From Alkalihalobacillus alcalophilus ATCC 27647 = CGMCC 1.3604 (lineage in GTDB: Bacteria; Bacillota; Bacilli; Bacillales; Bacillaceae_D), in contig NZ_ALPT02000046.1 of the NCBI RefSeq assembly GCF_000292245.2, forward strand, positions 1-34,059: a DNA stretch of 34,059 nt, given 5' to 3'. The translations under genes were made by a program, and so were the position numbers. Below, piece after piece: positions 16,881-24,623 of this stretch. Position 1 is the first letter of the stretch; every line of letters starts with the position of its first letter. The notes beneath the pieces were generated by a model. It ran no database searches. It was not told the origin of the DNA and saw only the letters and a program-made list of their open reading frames with translations.

Positions 16881-16925
16881 AAAAAGGCTATAAATCCACT
16901 TTAAAGTTAAATTTATAGCCTTTTT
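16881..16925 (-). terminator. Terminator of the YusW-like gene (bidirectional)
   Basis: GGCTATAAAT (16886-16895) pairs with ATTTATAGCC (16911-16920). A and T runs on the two sides let it work in both directions. Confidence 0.9.
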
Positions 16926-16940
16926 AAGATTTAAGCACTT

Positions 16941-17324
16941 TTATCTTTCAAATTCTAATTTTGTTCCATCGGAAAATTTGATCTCTATTTCAAAATCCTC
17001 CACATCACGATTATTTATATTAAAATAATTTAAAATCGAATTTTTTAAATCTCTTTTACTTGTGCCTGCACTCATCGGTACTTCTTGGAACATCGCTTCA
17101 ATCGAGGCTTGAGCCTGAGCTCCATAAGTTGTTTCGACGTTAGGGACACGATATTTAGCGACGACATATTGAGGTTTCACTTCGTACTCTAGGTCATACT
17201 TTTGACCGTCTTTCAGTTCAATCTCTAATTCAAAATCAACGATCGTTACATTTGCAAGCACTGGCAAACTAAACAGCACTAAAAAAGATAAAACAGCCAA
17301 ACCTATAACGAACTGTTTTTTCAA
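16941..17324 (-). CDS. Secreted YusW-like domain protein
   Basis: 127 residues starting at TTG (17324), eight bases after AGGAGG. There is a clear signal peptide (KK, hydrophobic 5-22, cleavage likely after PVLA, residue 24) and no lipobox cysteine. The mature part has two related beta-hairpin stretches, VDFELEIELKDGQKYDLEYEV near the start and VEDFEIEIKFSDGTKLEFER at the end, which is the pattern I associate with the YusW-like family of unknown function. It is monocistronic, with a strong terminator. Confidence 0.75.
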   Translation of the reverse strand: MKKQFVIGLAVLSFLVLFSLPVLANVTIVDFELEIELKDGQKYDLEYEVKPQYVVAKYRVPNVETTYGAQAQASIEAMFQEVPMSAGTSKRDLKNSILNYFNINNRDVEDFEIEIKFSDGTKLEFER

Positions 17325-17417
17325 TTAAGTTCCCTCCTTTTTGTTTTCTAGAATAATATTTCCATTGAATCAATTTTTATTCTATCCACCTTATTTGCCC
17401 TAAAAGAAAACTGCTTA

Positions 17418-17446
17418 TTGACAATTTTCAATTACTTCGATAAAGT
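17418..17446 (+). promoter_or_regulatory. Sigma-A promoter of metE
   Basis: TTGACA (17418-17423), a 17-bp spacer and TAAAGT (17441-17446). Transcription would begin near 17453, just before the riboswitch. Confidence 0.75.
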
Positions 17447-17467
17447 GAATACAAATTTGAAATGTGG

Positions 17468-17660
17468 GGATTAGGTACGTTAAATGAAATTTCTTTAACG
17501 TTTAAAAGGGAATCCGGTGAAAACCCGGAGCGGTCCCGCCACTGTATTAGAAGAGCTATAACCTTTGATCACTGATTCTATCTGGAATTGGGAAGATCGT
17601 TATAGCGATGACACTAAAGCCAGGAGACCTGCCTATTCTAACAGCACTGACTAACCCACG
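17468..17660 (+). promoter_or_regulatory. Cobalamin (B12) riboswitch aptamer
   Basis: The conserved core is unmistakable: AAAAGGGAATCCGGTGAAAA, CGGTCCCGCCACTGTA (B12 box region) and GCCAGGAGACCTGCC, with a GTTAAA/TTTAAC stem before the core and a variable arm between 17550 and 17615. It precedes the methionine synthase gene and is followed by a terminator platform, so it should shut metE off when adenosyl- or methylcobalamin is present. Confidence 0.96.
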
Positions 17661-17677
17661 GGAGATGGGGAGGTGTT

Positions 17678-17740
17678 AAAAATATCATTGGTATAACAGG
17701 ATATTTTTACCCACTCATAACGGTAAAAATATCCTTTTTT
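17678..17740 (+). terminator. Riboswitch expression platform: antiterminator and terminator
   Basis: The terminator GGATATTTTTACC (17699-17711) pairs perfectly with GGTAAAAATATCC (17722-17734) and is followed by six T. AAAAATATC (17678-17686) can instead pair with GATATTTTT (17700-17708). The two pairings share 17700-17708, so they exclude each other. Confidence 0.9.
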
Positions 17741-17771
17741 ATATTTATAAATAAATTGGAGGTATTTTTTG

Positions 17772-20057
17772 ATGGGAGAGATTAGAACAAGCAATCTTGG
17801 TTATCCAAGAATCGGAGAAAAACGCGAGTGGAAAAAATTATTAGAAGCTTATTGGGCAGGGAATGTTACAGAAGATGACTTTTTCAAAACAATGAAAGAG
17901 TATCGCCTTCTTGGATTAAAAAAACAAAAGGAAGCCGGCATTGATCTTATTCCTGTAGGAGATTTTAGTTTTTATGATCATGTGCTAGATCATTCGACCA
18001 TGTTCGGTTTAGTCCCTAACCGTTTCGATCAAGTTGGTGAAGCCAATCGTTTAGAAACCTATTTTGCAATAGCACGCGGAACGAAGGAAGCTCCTGCGAG
18101 TGAAATGACAAAGTGGTTTAATACGAACTATCACTACATCGTACCCGAATTAGAAGATAAAAAACCTAAGCTGGTACATAATAAGCCACTCGAAGCATAT
18201 CTAGAAGCAAAAGAAGAACTCGGAATTGAAGGGAAGCCCGTCCTACTTGGACCTTTTACATTCCTTAAATTATCAAAAGGTTATCAAAGCAACGATTTCG
18301 AACAACATCTGAACGATTTTATTCCTATTTATATCGAAATTTTGCAGCAATTAGAACAAGCTGGTGTCAAGTGGGTACAAATCGATGAGCCTAGCCTTGT
18401 CAAGACTTTAACTAACGAAGAAATCCGTCTATTCACATCTACTTACCATAAATTAAAAGAGGCTGTTCCTCAGTTACAAGTCATTTTACAAACTTATTTT
18501 GATGCAGTCAGCTTTTATGAAGAGATTATTTCATTACCAGTTGAAGCAATCGGTCTTGATTTTGTCCATGGTTATGATGAAAACATCGCTTCATTAAAAG
18601 AATTCGGCTTTCCAGCAGACAAATATTTAGCTCTTGGTATCATTGATGGGCGAAATATTTGGAAAGAAAACTTACAGAATATTGATAAAAAACTTACAGA
18701 AGTAACAACAGTCGTCCCACTTGAGCAACTAATTTTACAGCCATCTTCAAGTTTGTTACATGTCCCTGTTACATTAAAACATGAAACAAAATTGGACTCA
18801 CTCGTCTTAAGTGCTCTTGCCTTTAGTGATGAAAAGTTAGTCGAGTTATCAACCGTCAAACATTTTGCTACAGCTAATGCAGAAGAAAAAGCAGTTGTAC
18901 TTGAAAAAAACAATCAATTATTTAAACAAATTAGCTCATCTGACTGGCGCCGAAACGGTGTTAGTGAAAGCTCTGAACGTAAAACAAAAAGAGCAACATC
19001 TGTTAAAGAACGTCAAAAAGTCCAAAACGAAAAATTCCAGTTACCACTTTTACCGACAACAACGATTGGTAGTTTCCCACAAACGAAAGAAGTACGAAAA
19101 TCTCGGAACTTGTGGAGAAAAGGTGAGTTAACAAATGAAGCCTACACCACTTTTGTACAGGAACAGATTAAAAAGTGGATTAAGATTCAAGAAGATCTTG
19201 AATTAGATGTCTTCGTTCACGGTGAATTTGAACGAAATGATATGGTTGAATTTTTTGGTGAAAAACTAGGTGGCTTTGTCTTCACACAAAATGGATGGGT
19301 GCAATCATACGGCTCTAGATGTGTTAAACCTCCAGTTATTTTTGGAGATGTTCAATTCCTTGAAGAAATGACAGTCGCTGAAACCGTTTATGCCCAATCA
19401 CTAACAGAAAAACGAGTAAAAGGGATGTTAACTGGTCCTGTCACGATTCTGAATTGGTCATTTGTCCGTAACGATTTAACTCGACAAGAAGTTGCTTATC
19501 AAATTGCTGAAGCTTTAATTGAAGAGGTAGAAGCACTAGAAGCAGCTGGAATTGAAATGATTCAAGTTGATGAGCCAGCCATTCGTGAAGGTCTTCCACT
19601 TAAAGAAAAAGATTGGGCGACTTATTTAAATTGGGCTGTTGAAGCATTCCGAATTAGCACAGCAACTGTAAAAGATTCGACCCAAATTCATACGCATATG
19701 TGCTATAGTGATTTCCGCACGATCATTCATTCAATTTCAGACTTAGATGCTGATGTTATTTCGATTGAAACATCTAGAAGTGCTGGAGAAATTATTTCGA
19801 CTTTTGAAACAAATGTGTATGATAAAGGCATCGGACTTGGTGTCTATGACATTCATAGCCCACGAGTACCGAGCGTTAACGAAATGACAAAAGTCATCGA
19901 ACGTGCCCTTGAAGTTTTACCACAGGAGCTTTTCTGGGTCAATCCTGATTGCGGATTGAAAACACGTGGAGAAGAAGAAACAGTAGCTGCGCTAAAGAAT
20001 ATGGTTGAAGCAGCAAAGGAAATTCGAGTGAAATCGGAGGCTACACAATTAAGTTAA
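17772..20057 (+). CDS. metE: Cobalamin-independent methionine synthase
   Basis: 5-methyltetrahydropteroyltriglutamate-homocysteine methyltransferase, transferring the methyl group to homocysteine without B12. 761 residues from ATG at 17772 (GGAGG nine bases upstream; a TTG one codon earlier is less likely). The N-terminal barrel begins TSNLGYPRIGEKREWKKLLEAYWAG; the C-terminal catalytic barrel begins at LPTTTIGSFPQT. Zinc ligands are visible as His642 and Cys644 (IHTHMCYSDF) and Cys727 (NPDCGLKTR). Other signatures are GEFERNDMVEFFGE, DEPAIREG and DIHSPRVPS. The upstream riboswitch implies that the cell also has a B12-dependent MetH. Confidence 0.98.
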   Translation: MGEIRTSNLGYPRIGEKREWKKLLEAYWAGNVTEDDFFKTMKEYRLLGLKKQKEAGIDLIPVGDFSFYDHVLDHSTMFGLVPNRFDQVGEANRLETYFAIARGTKEAPASEMTKWFNTNYHYIVPELEDKKPKLVHNKPLEAYLEAKEELGIEGKPVLLGPFTFLKLSKGYQSNDFEQHLNDFIPIYIEILQQLEQAGVKWVQIDEPSLVKTLTNEEIRLFTSTYHKLKEAVPQLQVILQTYFDAVSFYEEIISLPVEAIGLDFVHGYDENIASLKEFGFPADKYLALGIIDGRNIWKENLQNIDKKLTEVTTVVPLEQLILQPSSSLLHVPVTLKHETKLDSLVLSALAFSDEKLVELSTVKHFATANAEEKAVVLEKNNQLFKQISSSDWRRNGVSESSERKTKRATSVKERQKVQNEKFQLPLLPTTTIGSFPQTKEVRKSRNLWRKGELTNEAYTTFVQEQIKKWIKIQEDLELDVFVHGEFERNDMVEFFGEKLGGFVFTQNGWVQSYGSRCVKPPVIFGDVQFLEEMTVAETVYAQSLTEKRVKGMLTGPVTILNWSFVRNDLTRQEVAYQIAEALIEEVEALEAAGIEMIQVDEPAIREGLPLKEKDWATYLNWAVEAFRISTATVKDSTQIHTHMCYSDFRTIIHSISDLDADVISIETSRSAGEIISTFETNVYDKGIGLGVYDIHSPRVPSVNEMTKVIERALEVLPQELFWVNPDCGLKTRGEEETVAALKNMVEAAKEIRVKSEATQLS

Positions 20058-20075
20058 TTCGATAATGTTTTAAAA

Positions 20076-20112
20076 GGACTCTAGCCATACTCAATGGTTT
20101 AGAGTTCTTTTC
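20076..20112 (+). terminator. Terminator of metE
   Basis: GGACTCTA (20076-20083) pairs with TAGAGTTC (20100-20107, one G-U). An inner CCAT/ATGG pairing and a T-rich tail are present. Confidence 0.85.
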
Positions 20113-20140
20113 CTTTAGCACCATCGACTATTTAAACCAA

Positions 20141-20176
20141 AAAAACCTTGAATGGGCTAAAGGCTCATTCAAGGTT
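20141..20176 (-). terminator. Terminator of the rplU-prp-rpmA operon
   Basis: AACCTTGAATG and CATTCAAGGTT form an 11-bp stem flanked by A and T runs, directly after rpmA. It implies that spo0B-obg is not co-transcribed behind rpmA here. Confidence 0.88.
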
Positions 20177-20182
20177 TTTTCA

Positions 20183-20461
20183 TTATGCTGGATATACGCT
20201 TACTTGTTTGCGGTCACGACCAACACGCTCATATTTCACAACGCCGTCGATTTTTGCAAATAATGTATCGTCTCCACCTTTACCTACGTTCGTTCCAGGA
20301 TAAACGCGAGTACCACGTTGACGAACTAAAATTGATCCACCTGTTACAGTTTGACCATCTGCACGTTTAGCACCTAGGCGCTTAGAGCGTGAGTCACGTC
20401 CGTTTTTAGTACTACCTACTCCCTTTTTCGAAGCGAAAAACTGAAGGTCCATTCTTAACAT
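20183..20461 (-). CDS. rpmA: 50S ribosomal protein L27
   Basis: 92 residues from ATG at 20461 (GGAGG eight bases upstream; an in-frame GTG at 20470 overlaps that site). The N-terminus MLRMDLQFFASKKGVGSTKNGRDS is the Firmicute form with a short extension that the Prp protease removes after the FF; the exposed A-S-K-K tail reaches the peptidyl-transferase centre. The Prp gene lies directly upstream, separated by 16 bp. Confidence 0.98.
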   Translation of the reverse strand: MLRMDLQFFASKKGVGSTKNGRDSRSKRLGAKRADGQTVTGGSILVRQRGTRVYPGTNVGKGGDDTLFAKIDGVVKYERVGRDRKQVSVYPA

Positions 20462-20477
20462 AGTATCCACCTCCTCA

Positions 20478-20813
20478 TTATTTACTGGCTATAATGGTCA
20501 TATGTTCATGATACTCTTGTGCAATCGATTGAAGTGATGCCACCATTCCTTCAAGAAGAAGCTGAACTTTCTCAAGCGTGTCCGCATCCAGACCAGCTGG
20601 TACAGAACAAAAAAGATAGCCACCATCTTCTTTCATCTCAACATCTAATTCGACATTCAGAAGCGAATAAATCGCATTCACTGCACCTAATGACACAGCG
20701 GAGGCCCCCGCACAGACGAGGTCATATCCATATGGACCGGATTCAGCATGACCACTCATTAAAAATGAGTCGATCTTCTGGTTATCGTTGCGTTTTACTT
20801 TTACCGTAATCAT
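20478..20813 (-). CDS. prp: Ribosomal-processing cysteine protease Prp (YsxB family)
   Basis: A 111-residue protease that trims the N-terminal extension of L27. The catalytic pair is visible: His in FLMSGHAESG and Cys in DLVCAGASAVSLGAVNA. Its place between rplU and rpmA is the family's standard location. The gene starts five bases after the rplU stop. Confidence 0.96.
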   Translation of the reverse strand: MITVKVKRNDNQKIDSFLMSGHAESGPYGYDLVCAGASAVSLGAVNAIYSLLNVELDVEMKEDGGYLFCSVPAGLDADTLEKVQLLLEGMVASLQSIAQEYHEHMTIIASK

Positions 20814-20818
20814 GTCAA

Positions 20819-21127
20819 TTATGCGTTAATTTTTTCAATAACGACTTTCGTGTAAGGTTGACGATGACCTTGCTTACGACGGTAGTTTTTCTTAGCTTTC
20901 ATTTTGTAAACGATGATTTTCTTTTGACGACCGTGTTTTTCAACTTTAGCCGTTACAGTAGCACCTTCTACTAAAGGAGCTCCTACTTTTACATCATCGC
21001 CACCGACCATTAGGACCTTGTCAAAGCTAACTGTTTCACCAGCTTCAGCCTCTAATTTCTCGATATAGATCTCTTGACCTTCAACTACTTTAAGTTGTTT
21101 ACCACCAGTTTCAATAATTGCGTACAT
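20819..21127 (-). CDS. rplU: 50S ribosomal protein L21
   Basis: 102 residues, MYAIIETGGKQLKVVEGQEIYIEKL... with the C-terminal KKNYRRKQGHRQPYTKVVIEKI, the canonical L21 rRNA-binding end. AGGAGG precedes the ATG. It is the first gene of the operon, behind a leader and a strong promoter. Confidence 0.98.
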   Translation of the reverse strand: MYAIIETGGKQLKVVEGQEIYIEKLEAEAGETVSFDKVLMVGGDDVKVGAPLVEGATVTAKVEKHGRQKKIIVYKMKAKKNYRRKQGHRQPYTKVVIEKINA

Positions 21128-21242
21128 TTCTGCACCTCCTCATATACTCAGACTCGCCATCATTAGGTAGAAATTGTAAAATTCCGTTTGAAAACCTAGT
21201 CCGTGCGGTTGTAGTCGTTTGGGTGCGACCAAATAACTAACA
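21128..21242 (-). ncRNA. rplU 5' leader, probable L21 autoregulatory element
   Basis: About 115 nt of transcribed, non-coding sequence between the promoter and the rplU start. It contains GGTCGCACCC, CCGCACGGACTAGG and ACCTAATGATGG, and CCTAG/CTAGG-type complementarity. Bacilli are known to carry an L21 leader motif here. I assign it mainly by position and by the CGCACGGACT core, and have not folded it. Confidence 0.55.
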
Positions 21243-21248
21243 TTTGCA

Positions 21249-21278
21249 ATCATACCACATGAGCAAATCCACTGTCAA
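21249..21278 (-). promoter_or_regulatory. Promoter of rplU-prp-rpmA
   Basis: TTGACA (21273-21278), an 18-bp spacer and TATGAT (21249-21254) on the minus strand. Confidence 0.85.
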
Positions 21279-21390
21279 TCCTTACACGATGCGTTTTTTA
21301 TGTCTTTTTCTAATCAATCTTCCGAAAAGAATTACATCTCGAACTTAGCCTTTTTGAAGAGCTTTGACGTTATTTGTCTTAATGTTAGGC

Positions 21391-21442
21391 AAACGAGTTT
21401 TGGCGGCGTTTCTCTGTCTTTTTTTCACATCAACACCGCCCA
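21391..21442. repeat. Candidate dispersed intergenic sequence, copy B
   Basis: CGAGTTTT, TGGCGG, a pyrimidine tract and TTTTTTTCACA in the same order as at 16822-16880, again beside a terminator. Divergent; the relationship is tentative. Confidence 0.3.
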
Positions 21443-21460
21443 AATCCTCACACTACACAG

Positions 21461-21495
21461 AAAAAAGGCATAAGAACTAGACCATTCTTATACCT
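21461..21495 (-). terminator. Terminator of dps
   Basis: AGGTATAAGAA (21485-21495) pairs with TTCTTATGCCT (21466-21476, one G-U), followed by six T on the minus strand. Confidence 0.88.
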
Positions 21496-21517
21496 TCTCC
21501 TCTATATTGCCTTCACC

Positions 21518-21955
21518 TTAACGATTAAACGCTCTTAACATCCAGGCGTGTTTCTCTAAGTTAGCTTTTAATGCGATAAACATGTCGGCTGTTGGCTCAT
21601 CGTTTCCACCTTCTGCTAACTCGATAATTTCATTCATTTCTAAGACCATACGTTCAAAGTCATCTGCAACAGATGCTACCATTTCTTCGGCTGTTTCAGT
21701 TCTAGTTGCTTCTTTGACAGTTGCCAGCTGTAAATACTCAGTCATAGTCGCAACGGGTGTTCCTTTAATCGCTAAAATACGTTCTGCTATCTCATCAATT
21801 TGTACCGCTGCTTCTCCGTATAATTCCTCAAACTTTGCATGTAAAGTAAAAAACTGTTCACCTTTAACATACCAGTGGTAATTGTGTAATTTTGTAAATA
21901 ATACAGACCAGTTCGCTAATTGCTCATTTACTTTTGTAATTAATTGTTGATTCAT
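21518..21955 (-). CDS. dps: Dps/MrgA-type ferritin-like DNA-protection protein
   Basis: 145 residues from ATG at 21955 (AAGGAG ten bases upstream; another ATG two codons earlier is four bases from it). The intersubunit ferroxidase ligands are all visible: His27 in LHNYHWYVKG, His39 in FTLHAKFEELY, and Asp54 and Glu58 in VQIDEIAERI. The dodecamer would oxidise and store Fe(II) using peroxide. It has its own promoter, terminator and an iron/peroxide-type operator, although it sits inside the rng-rplU neighbourhood. Confidence 0.94.
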   Translation of the reverse strand: MNQQLITKVNEQLANWSVLFTKLHNYHWYVKGEQFFTLHAKFEELYGEAAVQIDEIAERILAIKGTPVATMTEYLQLATVKEATRTETAEEMVASVADDFERMVLEMNEIIELAEGGNDEPTADMFIALKANLEKHAWMLRAFNR

Positions 21956-21994
21956 TCTCATCCATCTCCTTGTTTGTTTTCTTATTATGTTTAT

Positions 21995-22024
21995 ATCATA
22001 ACATTAATTATAATGATTATCAAT
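21995..22024 (-). promoter_or_regulatory. dps promoter with Fur/PerR-type 7-1-7 operator
   Basis: TTGATA (22019-22024), an 18-bp spacer and TATGAT (21995-22000). The -35 overlaps TTATAAT-G-ATTATCA (22008-22022). One half matches the PerR box half (TTATAAT) and the other the Fur box half (ATTATCA). PerR is the more usual regulator of mrgA-type genes. Confidence 0.7.
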
Positions 22025-22090
22025 AAGAAATAATTACAATTAAATAATCAATATAAAATTATATTTTCATAATACAAGCATAGTTAACGC

Positions 22091-22128
22091 AAAAGAATCC
22101 ATTTTGAAAGCACAAAATGGATTCTTTT
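22091..22128 (-). terminator. Terminator of rng
   Basis: AAAAGAATCCATTTTG and CAAAATGGATTCTTTT form a 16-bp perfect stem directly behind the gene. Confidence 0.92.
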
Positions 22129-22133
22129 ATCTT

Positions 22134-23639
22134 TTATTTCGATTTTTTTAGTTGTTCTAGGCGGTGGATAGCTTCATCTAATGTGCCACTATAGCGGAGT
22201 GCAAAGGCTTCTTCATTCATCGCTTTATTAGGGTAAATAAGGATTCGAAAAGCTAGTGCCTCTTCTAGACGTTTTAAATGTTGGCCTTTCTCACCTAGGA
22301 GAACTGTCTGAACTTTACTTGGGATCTCGATGACAACGGCTTCTTGATCGCCACCTTTATATTCCCATAATAACCGTTCAATTTTGAAGGCTTGAGCTTC
22401 ATCAGACAGAACTGAGCCTTTTCCATGACATGTTGGACATGTTTTTGATAAACTCGCTTGCAAGTTGTTTCGCACCTTTTTTCGAGTCATTTCAACTAAA
22501 CCAAGACCAGTCATTCCAACAACATTTGTTTTGGTACGGTCTGATTTTAAAGCCTTTTTAAAAGCTTTTAAAACCGCTTCTTTATCCTCTTCTTTTTTCA
22601 TATCAATAAAATCAATCACAATAATACCTGAAATATCTCTCAATCTTAGCTGGTTGGCAATTTCTTTTGTTGCCTCGATATTTGTTTTTAGAATCGTATC
22701 TTCCAAATTGGTTTTTCCGGTAAACTTTCCTGTGTTGACATCAATTACCGTTAAGGCCTCGGTTTGGTCAATCATCAAATACGCTCCATTTTTTAACCAC
22801 ACTTGGCGTTTTAAAGCTTTCTCTAATTCTTTTTCAACTCCAAATGCCTCAAAAATATTTTCTTTCCCATGATACAGCCTTAAGGCATTACTTAAATGAG
22901 GATAGGACTCAAATAAAAGCTTTAATCTTTTGTAATCAGGTAAATGATCGACCACGATTTCCCCAATTGAATGGTGAGCAAAATCCCTTACAATACGTTC
23001 AAACAAACCCGAATCTTGATGCAAGAGACTTGGTGCCTTTTTCTCTACTAAATCTTGGCGCAATTCCGCCCAAAAAGTCCGTAAAAAATGAAGCTCTTGT
23101 TTGAGTTCTTCCTCTGAAAGTCCTTCACAAATCGTTCGGATAATCACTCCTTCATTCTCTTGAAGAAGGTTTTCACCAATTCCTCTTAAACGTTCCCTTT
23201 CATCCTCAGAGGAAAATCTTCTAGAAACCCCTACATATCCGCCTTCTGGTAAATAAACAACATATCGGCCAGGTAAAGAAATGAGACTTGTTAGGCGAGG
23301 TCCTTTTGTTCCAAAACCTTCTTTTGTCACTTGGACAAGAAGCTCTTCTCCTTGGGTAACAAATTCAGAAATGCTGCGTTTTTTCTTTTTTTCATCCTCT
23401 TCTTCTAATAAATGAAAAGAAAGCAAGTCATCTCGATAAATAAAGCCGTTCTTTTCACGTCCAATATCGACAAAAGCGGCTTGCATGCCCGGTAGCACAT
23501 TAACGACTCGAGCTAAATAAATATTGCCGACAATTCGTTTCTCAACTGGTCGTTCAATCATAAATTCAACGACTTCATCATGTTCGACAATGGCCGCTCG
23601 TCTTTCTTTTGTATTCATATTAAAATAAATATTTCTCAC
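22134..23639 (-). CDS. rng: Ribonuclease E/G family protein (RNase G)
   Basis: 501 residues starting at GTG 23639 (AAGGGG upstream; MRNIYFNMNTKERRAAIVE aligns with RNase G starts). An S1 domain covers about 35-125 (GNIYLARVVNVLPGMQAAFVDIG). The catalytic DNase-I-like region has ALTVIDVNTGKFTG and SGIIVIDFIDM with the Mg-binding aspartates, and the zinc-link CPTCHGKG is near residue 405. It processes rRNA and decays mRNA. B. subtilis lacks it, but many other Bacillaceae carry it between spoIVFB and rplU, as here. Confidence 0.94.
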   Translation of the reverse strand: MRNIYFNMNTKERRAAIVEHDEVVEFMIERPVEKRIVGNIYLARVVNVLPGMQAAFVDIGREKNGFIYRDDLLSFHLLEEEDEKKKKRSISEFVTQGEELLVQVTKEGFGTKGPRLTSLISLPGRYVVYLPEGGYVGVSRRFSSEDERERLRGIGENLLQENEGVIIRTICEGLSEEELKQELHFLRTFWAELRQDLVEKKAPSLLHQDSGLFERIVRDFAHHSIGEIVVDHLPDYKRLKLLFESYPHLSNALRLYHGKENIFEAFGVEKELEKALKRQVWLKNGAYLMIDQTEALTVIDVNTGKFTGKTNLEDTILKTNIEATKEIANQLRLRDISGIIVIDFIDMKKEEDKEAVLKAFKKALKSDRTKTNVVGMTGLGLVEMTRKKVRNNLQASLSKTCPTCHGKGSVLSDEAQAFKIERLLWEYKGGDQEAVVIEIPSKVQTVLLGEKGQHLKRLEEALAFRILIYPNKAMNEEAFALRYSGTLDEAIHRLEQLKKSK

Positions 23640-23720
23640 GGTAGAAGCCCCTTCATTTCTTCATTTCATCTTTTGGCTCGTCACTTTTTCGTACGAATGG
23701 TTGCCACTCATTCACAGTTA

Positions 23721-24623
23721 CTATATTTTTATCATGCGGAAATCATTCTGTTCCGTACTATCAAGCCATTCCTTTAAGCGGATCTTTGAATAATTTCCTA
23801 AAAAGGCCCTTAACAACATGGACTCAGGCACATAAATAGGTGCTTCATTTGATTGAGATGACACCACCAACTGATGCGTTACACCTCGTTCAAAAAGATC
23901 CATTACATCTTTAATTATCATTGTATCATCAACTCGTATCGTTTTGATAGGTCGCTTCGGCACAAAAGCATTTCTCCCCATTAAAAAGCGAACAAATCGA
24001 TAATGCCGCTGCTTCCACTCCAAATAATTGTTCAAAATTAAAAAGGAGAACACGACCCAAATATTTAGATGAAAGGAAAAGAAAAAGGAAACGATTATCA
24101 TACAGGCAATTAAAATGAAGAAAGAAAGTTTTCTTGCTGTGGCCATCCCTGTTTTATAAGGAGAACGATAACAACATAGCAGTTGCAAAAGCCGACCACC
24201 ATCAAGTGGTAATATCGGCAATAAATTAAATAACAAAATAACTAAATTATGATTTAAAAAAAGTTGGTGTGCTTGCTCTGACCAAAAAGAGCTTCCAGCG
24301 AATGAAAAAGACAAACCGATCATCCAGACGTGCTGAATAGGACCGGCTAAAATAATCATTAGTTCTTCACGAAATGGCTTATTGCCATTGTCCTCAACTT
24401 CGGCCACTCCTCCAAATGGTAAAAGCTCAATTTTATTTATTTTCCATTTAAAATAAGAAGCCGCAACAGCATGGCCTAATTCATGAATAAATACAATCAT
24501 AAATACCATTAATACTTCACGAAAATAACCAGTTATAATTCCAATTCCTAACACAAACCAGAATAGCGGATGGATTTTAATTTTCCTCGCTAATAGAAAC
24601 CATTCATTCAAATGAAATGACAT
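23721..24623 (-). CDS. spoIVFB: Stage IV sporulation intramembrane metalloprotease SpoIVFB
   Basis: Site-2-type protease that cuts pro-sigma-K in the mother cell. HELGH at residues 47-51 is in a membrane helix and the third ligand is in NLLPILPLDGGRL. HPLFWFVLGIGIITGY and LPFGGVAEVEDNGNKPFREE match B. subtilis SpoIVFB. A C-terminal CBS-like region follows (RVDDTMIIKDVMDLFERGVTHQLVV). The start is uncertain: ATG 24623 or TTG 24611 (MNEWFLL, aligning with the B. subtilis MNKWL). Neither has a good ribosome binding site, and both lie inside spoIVFA, so translation is probably coupled. Confidence 0.95.
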   Translation of the reverse strand: MSFHLNEWFLLARKIKIHPLFWFVLGIGIITGYFREVLMVFMIVFIHELGHAVAASYFKWKINKIELLPFGGVAEVEDNGNKPFREELMIILAGPIQHVWMIGLSFSFAGSSFWSEQAHQLFLNHNLVILLFNLLPILPLDGGRLLQLLCCYRSPYKTGMATARKLSFFILIACMIIVSFFFSFHLNIWVVFSFLILNNYLEWKQRHYRFVRFLMGRNAFVPKRPIKTIRVDDTMIIKDVMDLFERGVTHQLVVSSQSNEAPIYVPESMLLRAFLGNYSKIRLKEWLDSTEQNDFRMIKI

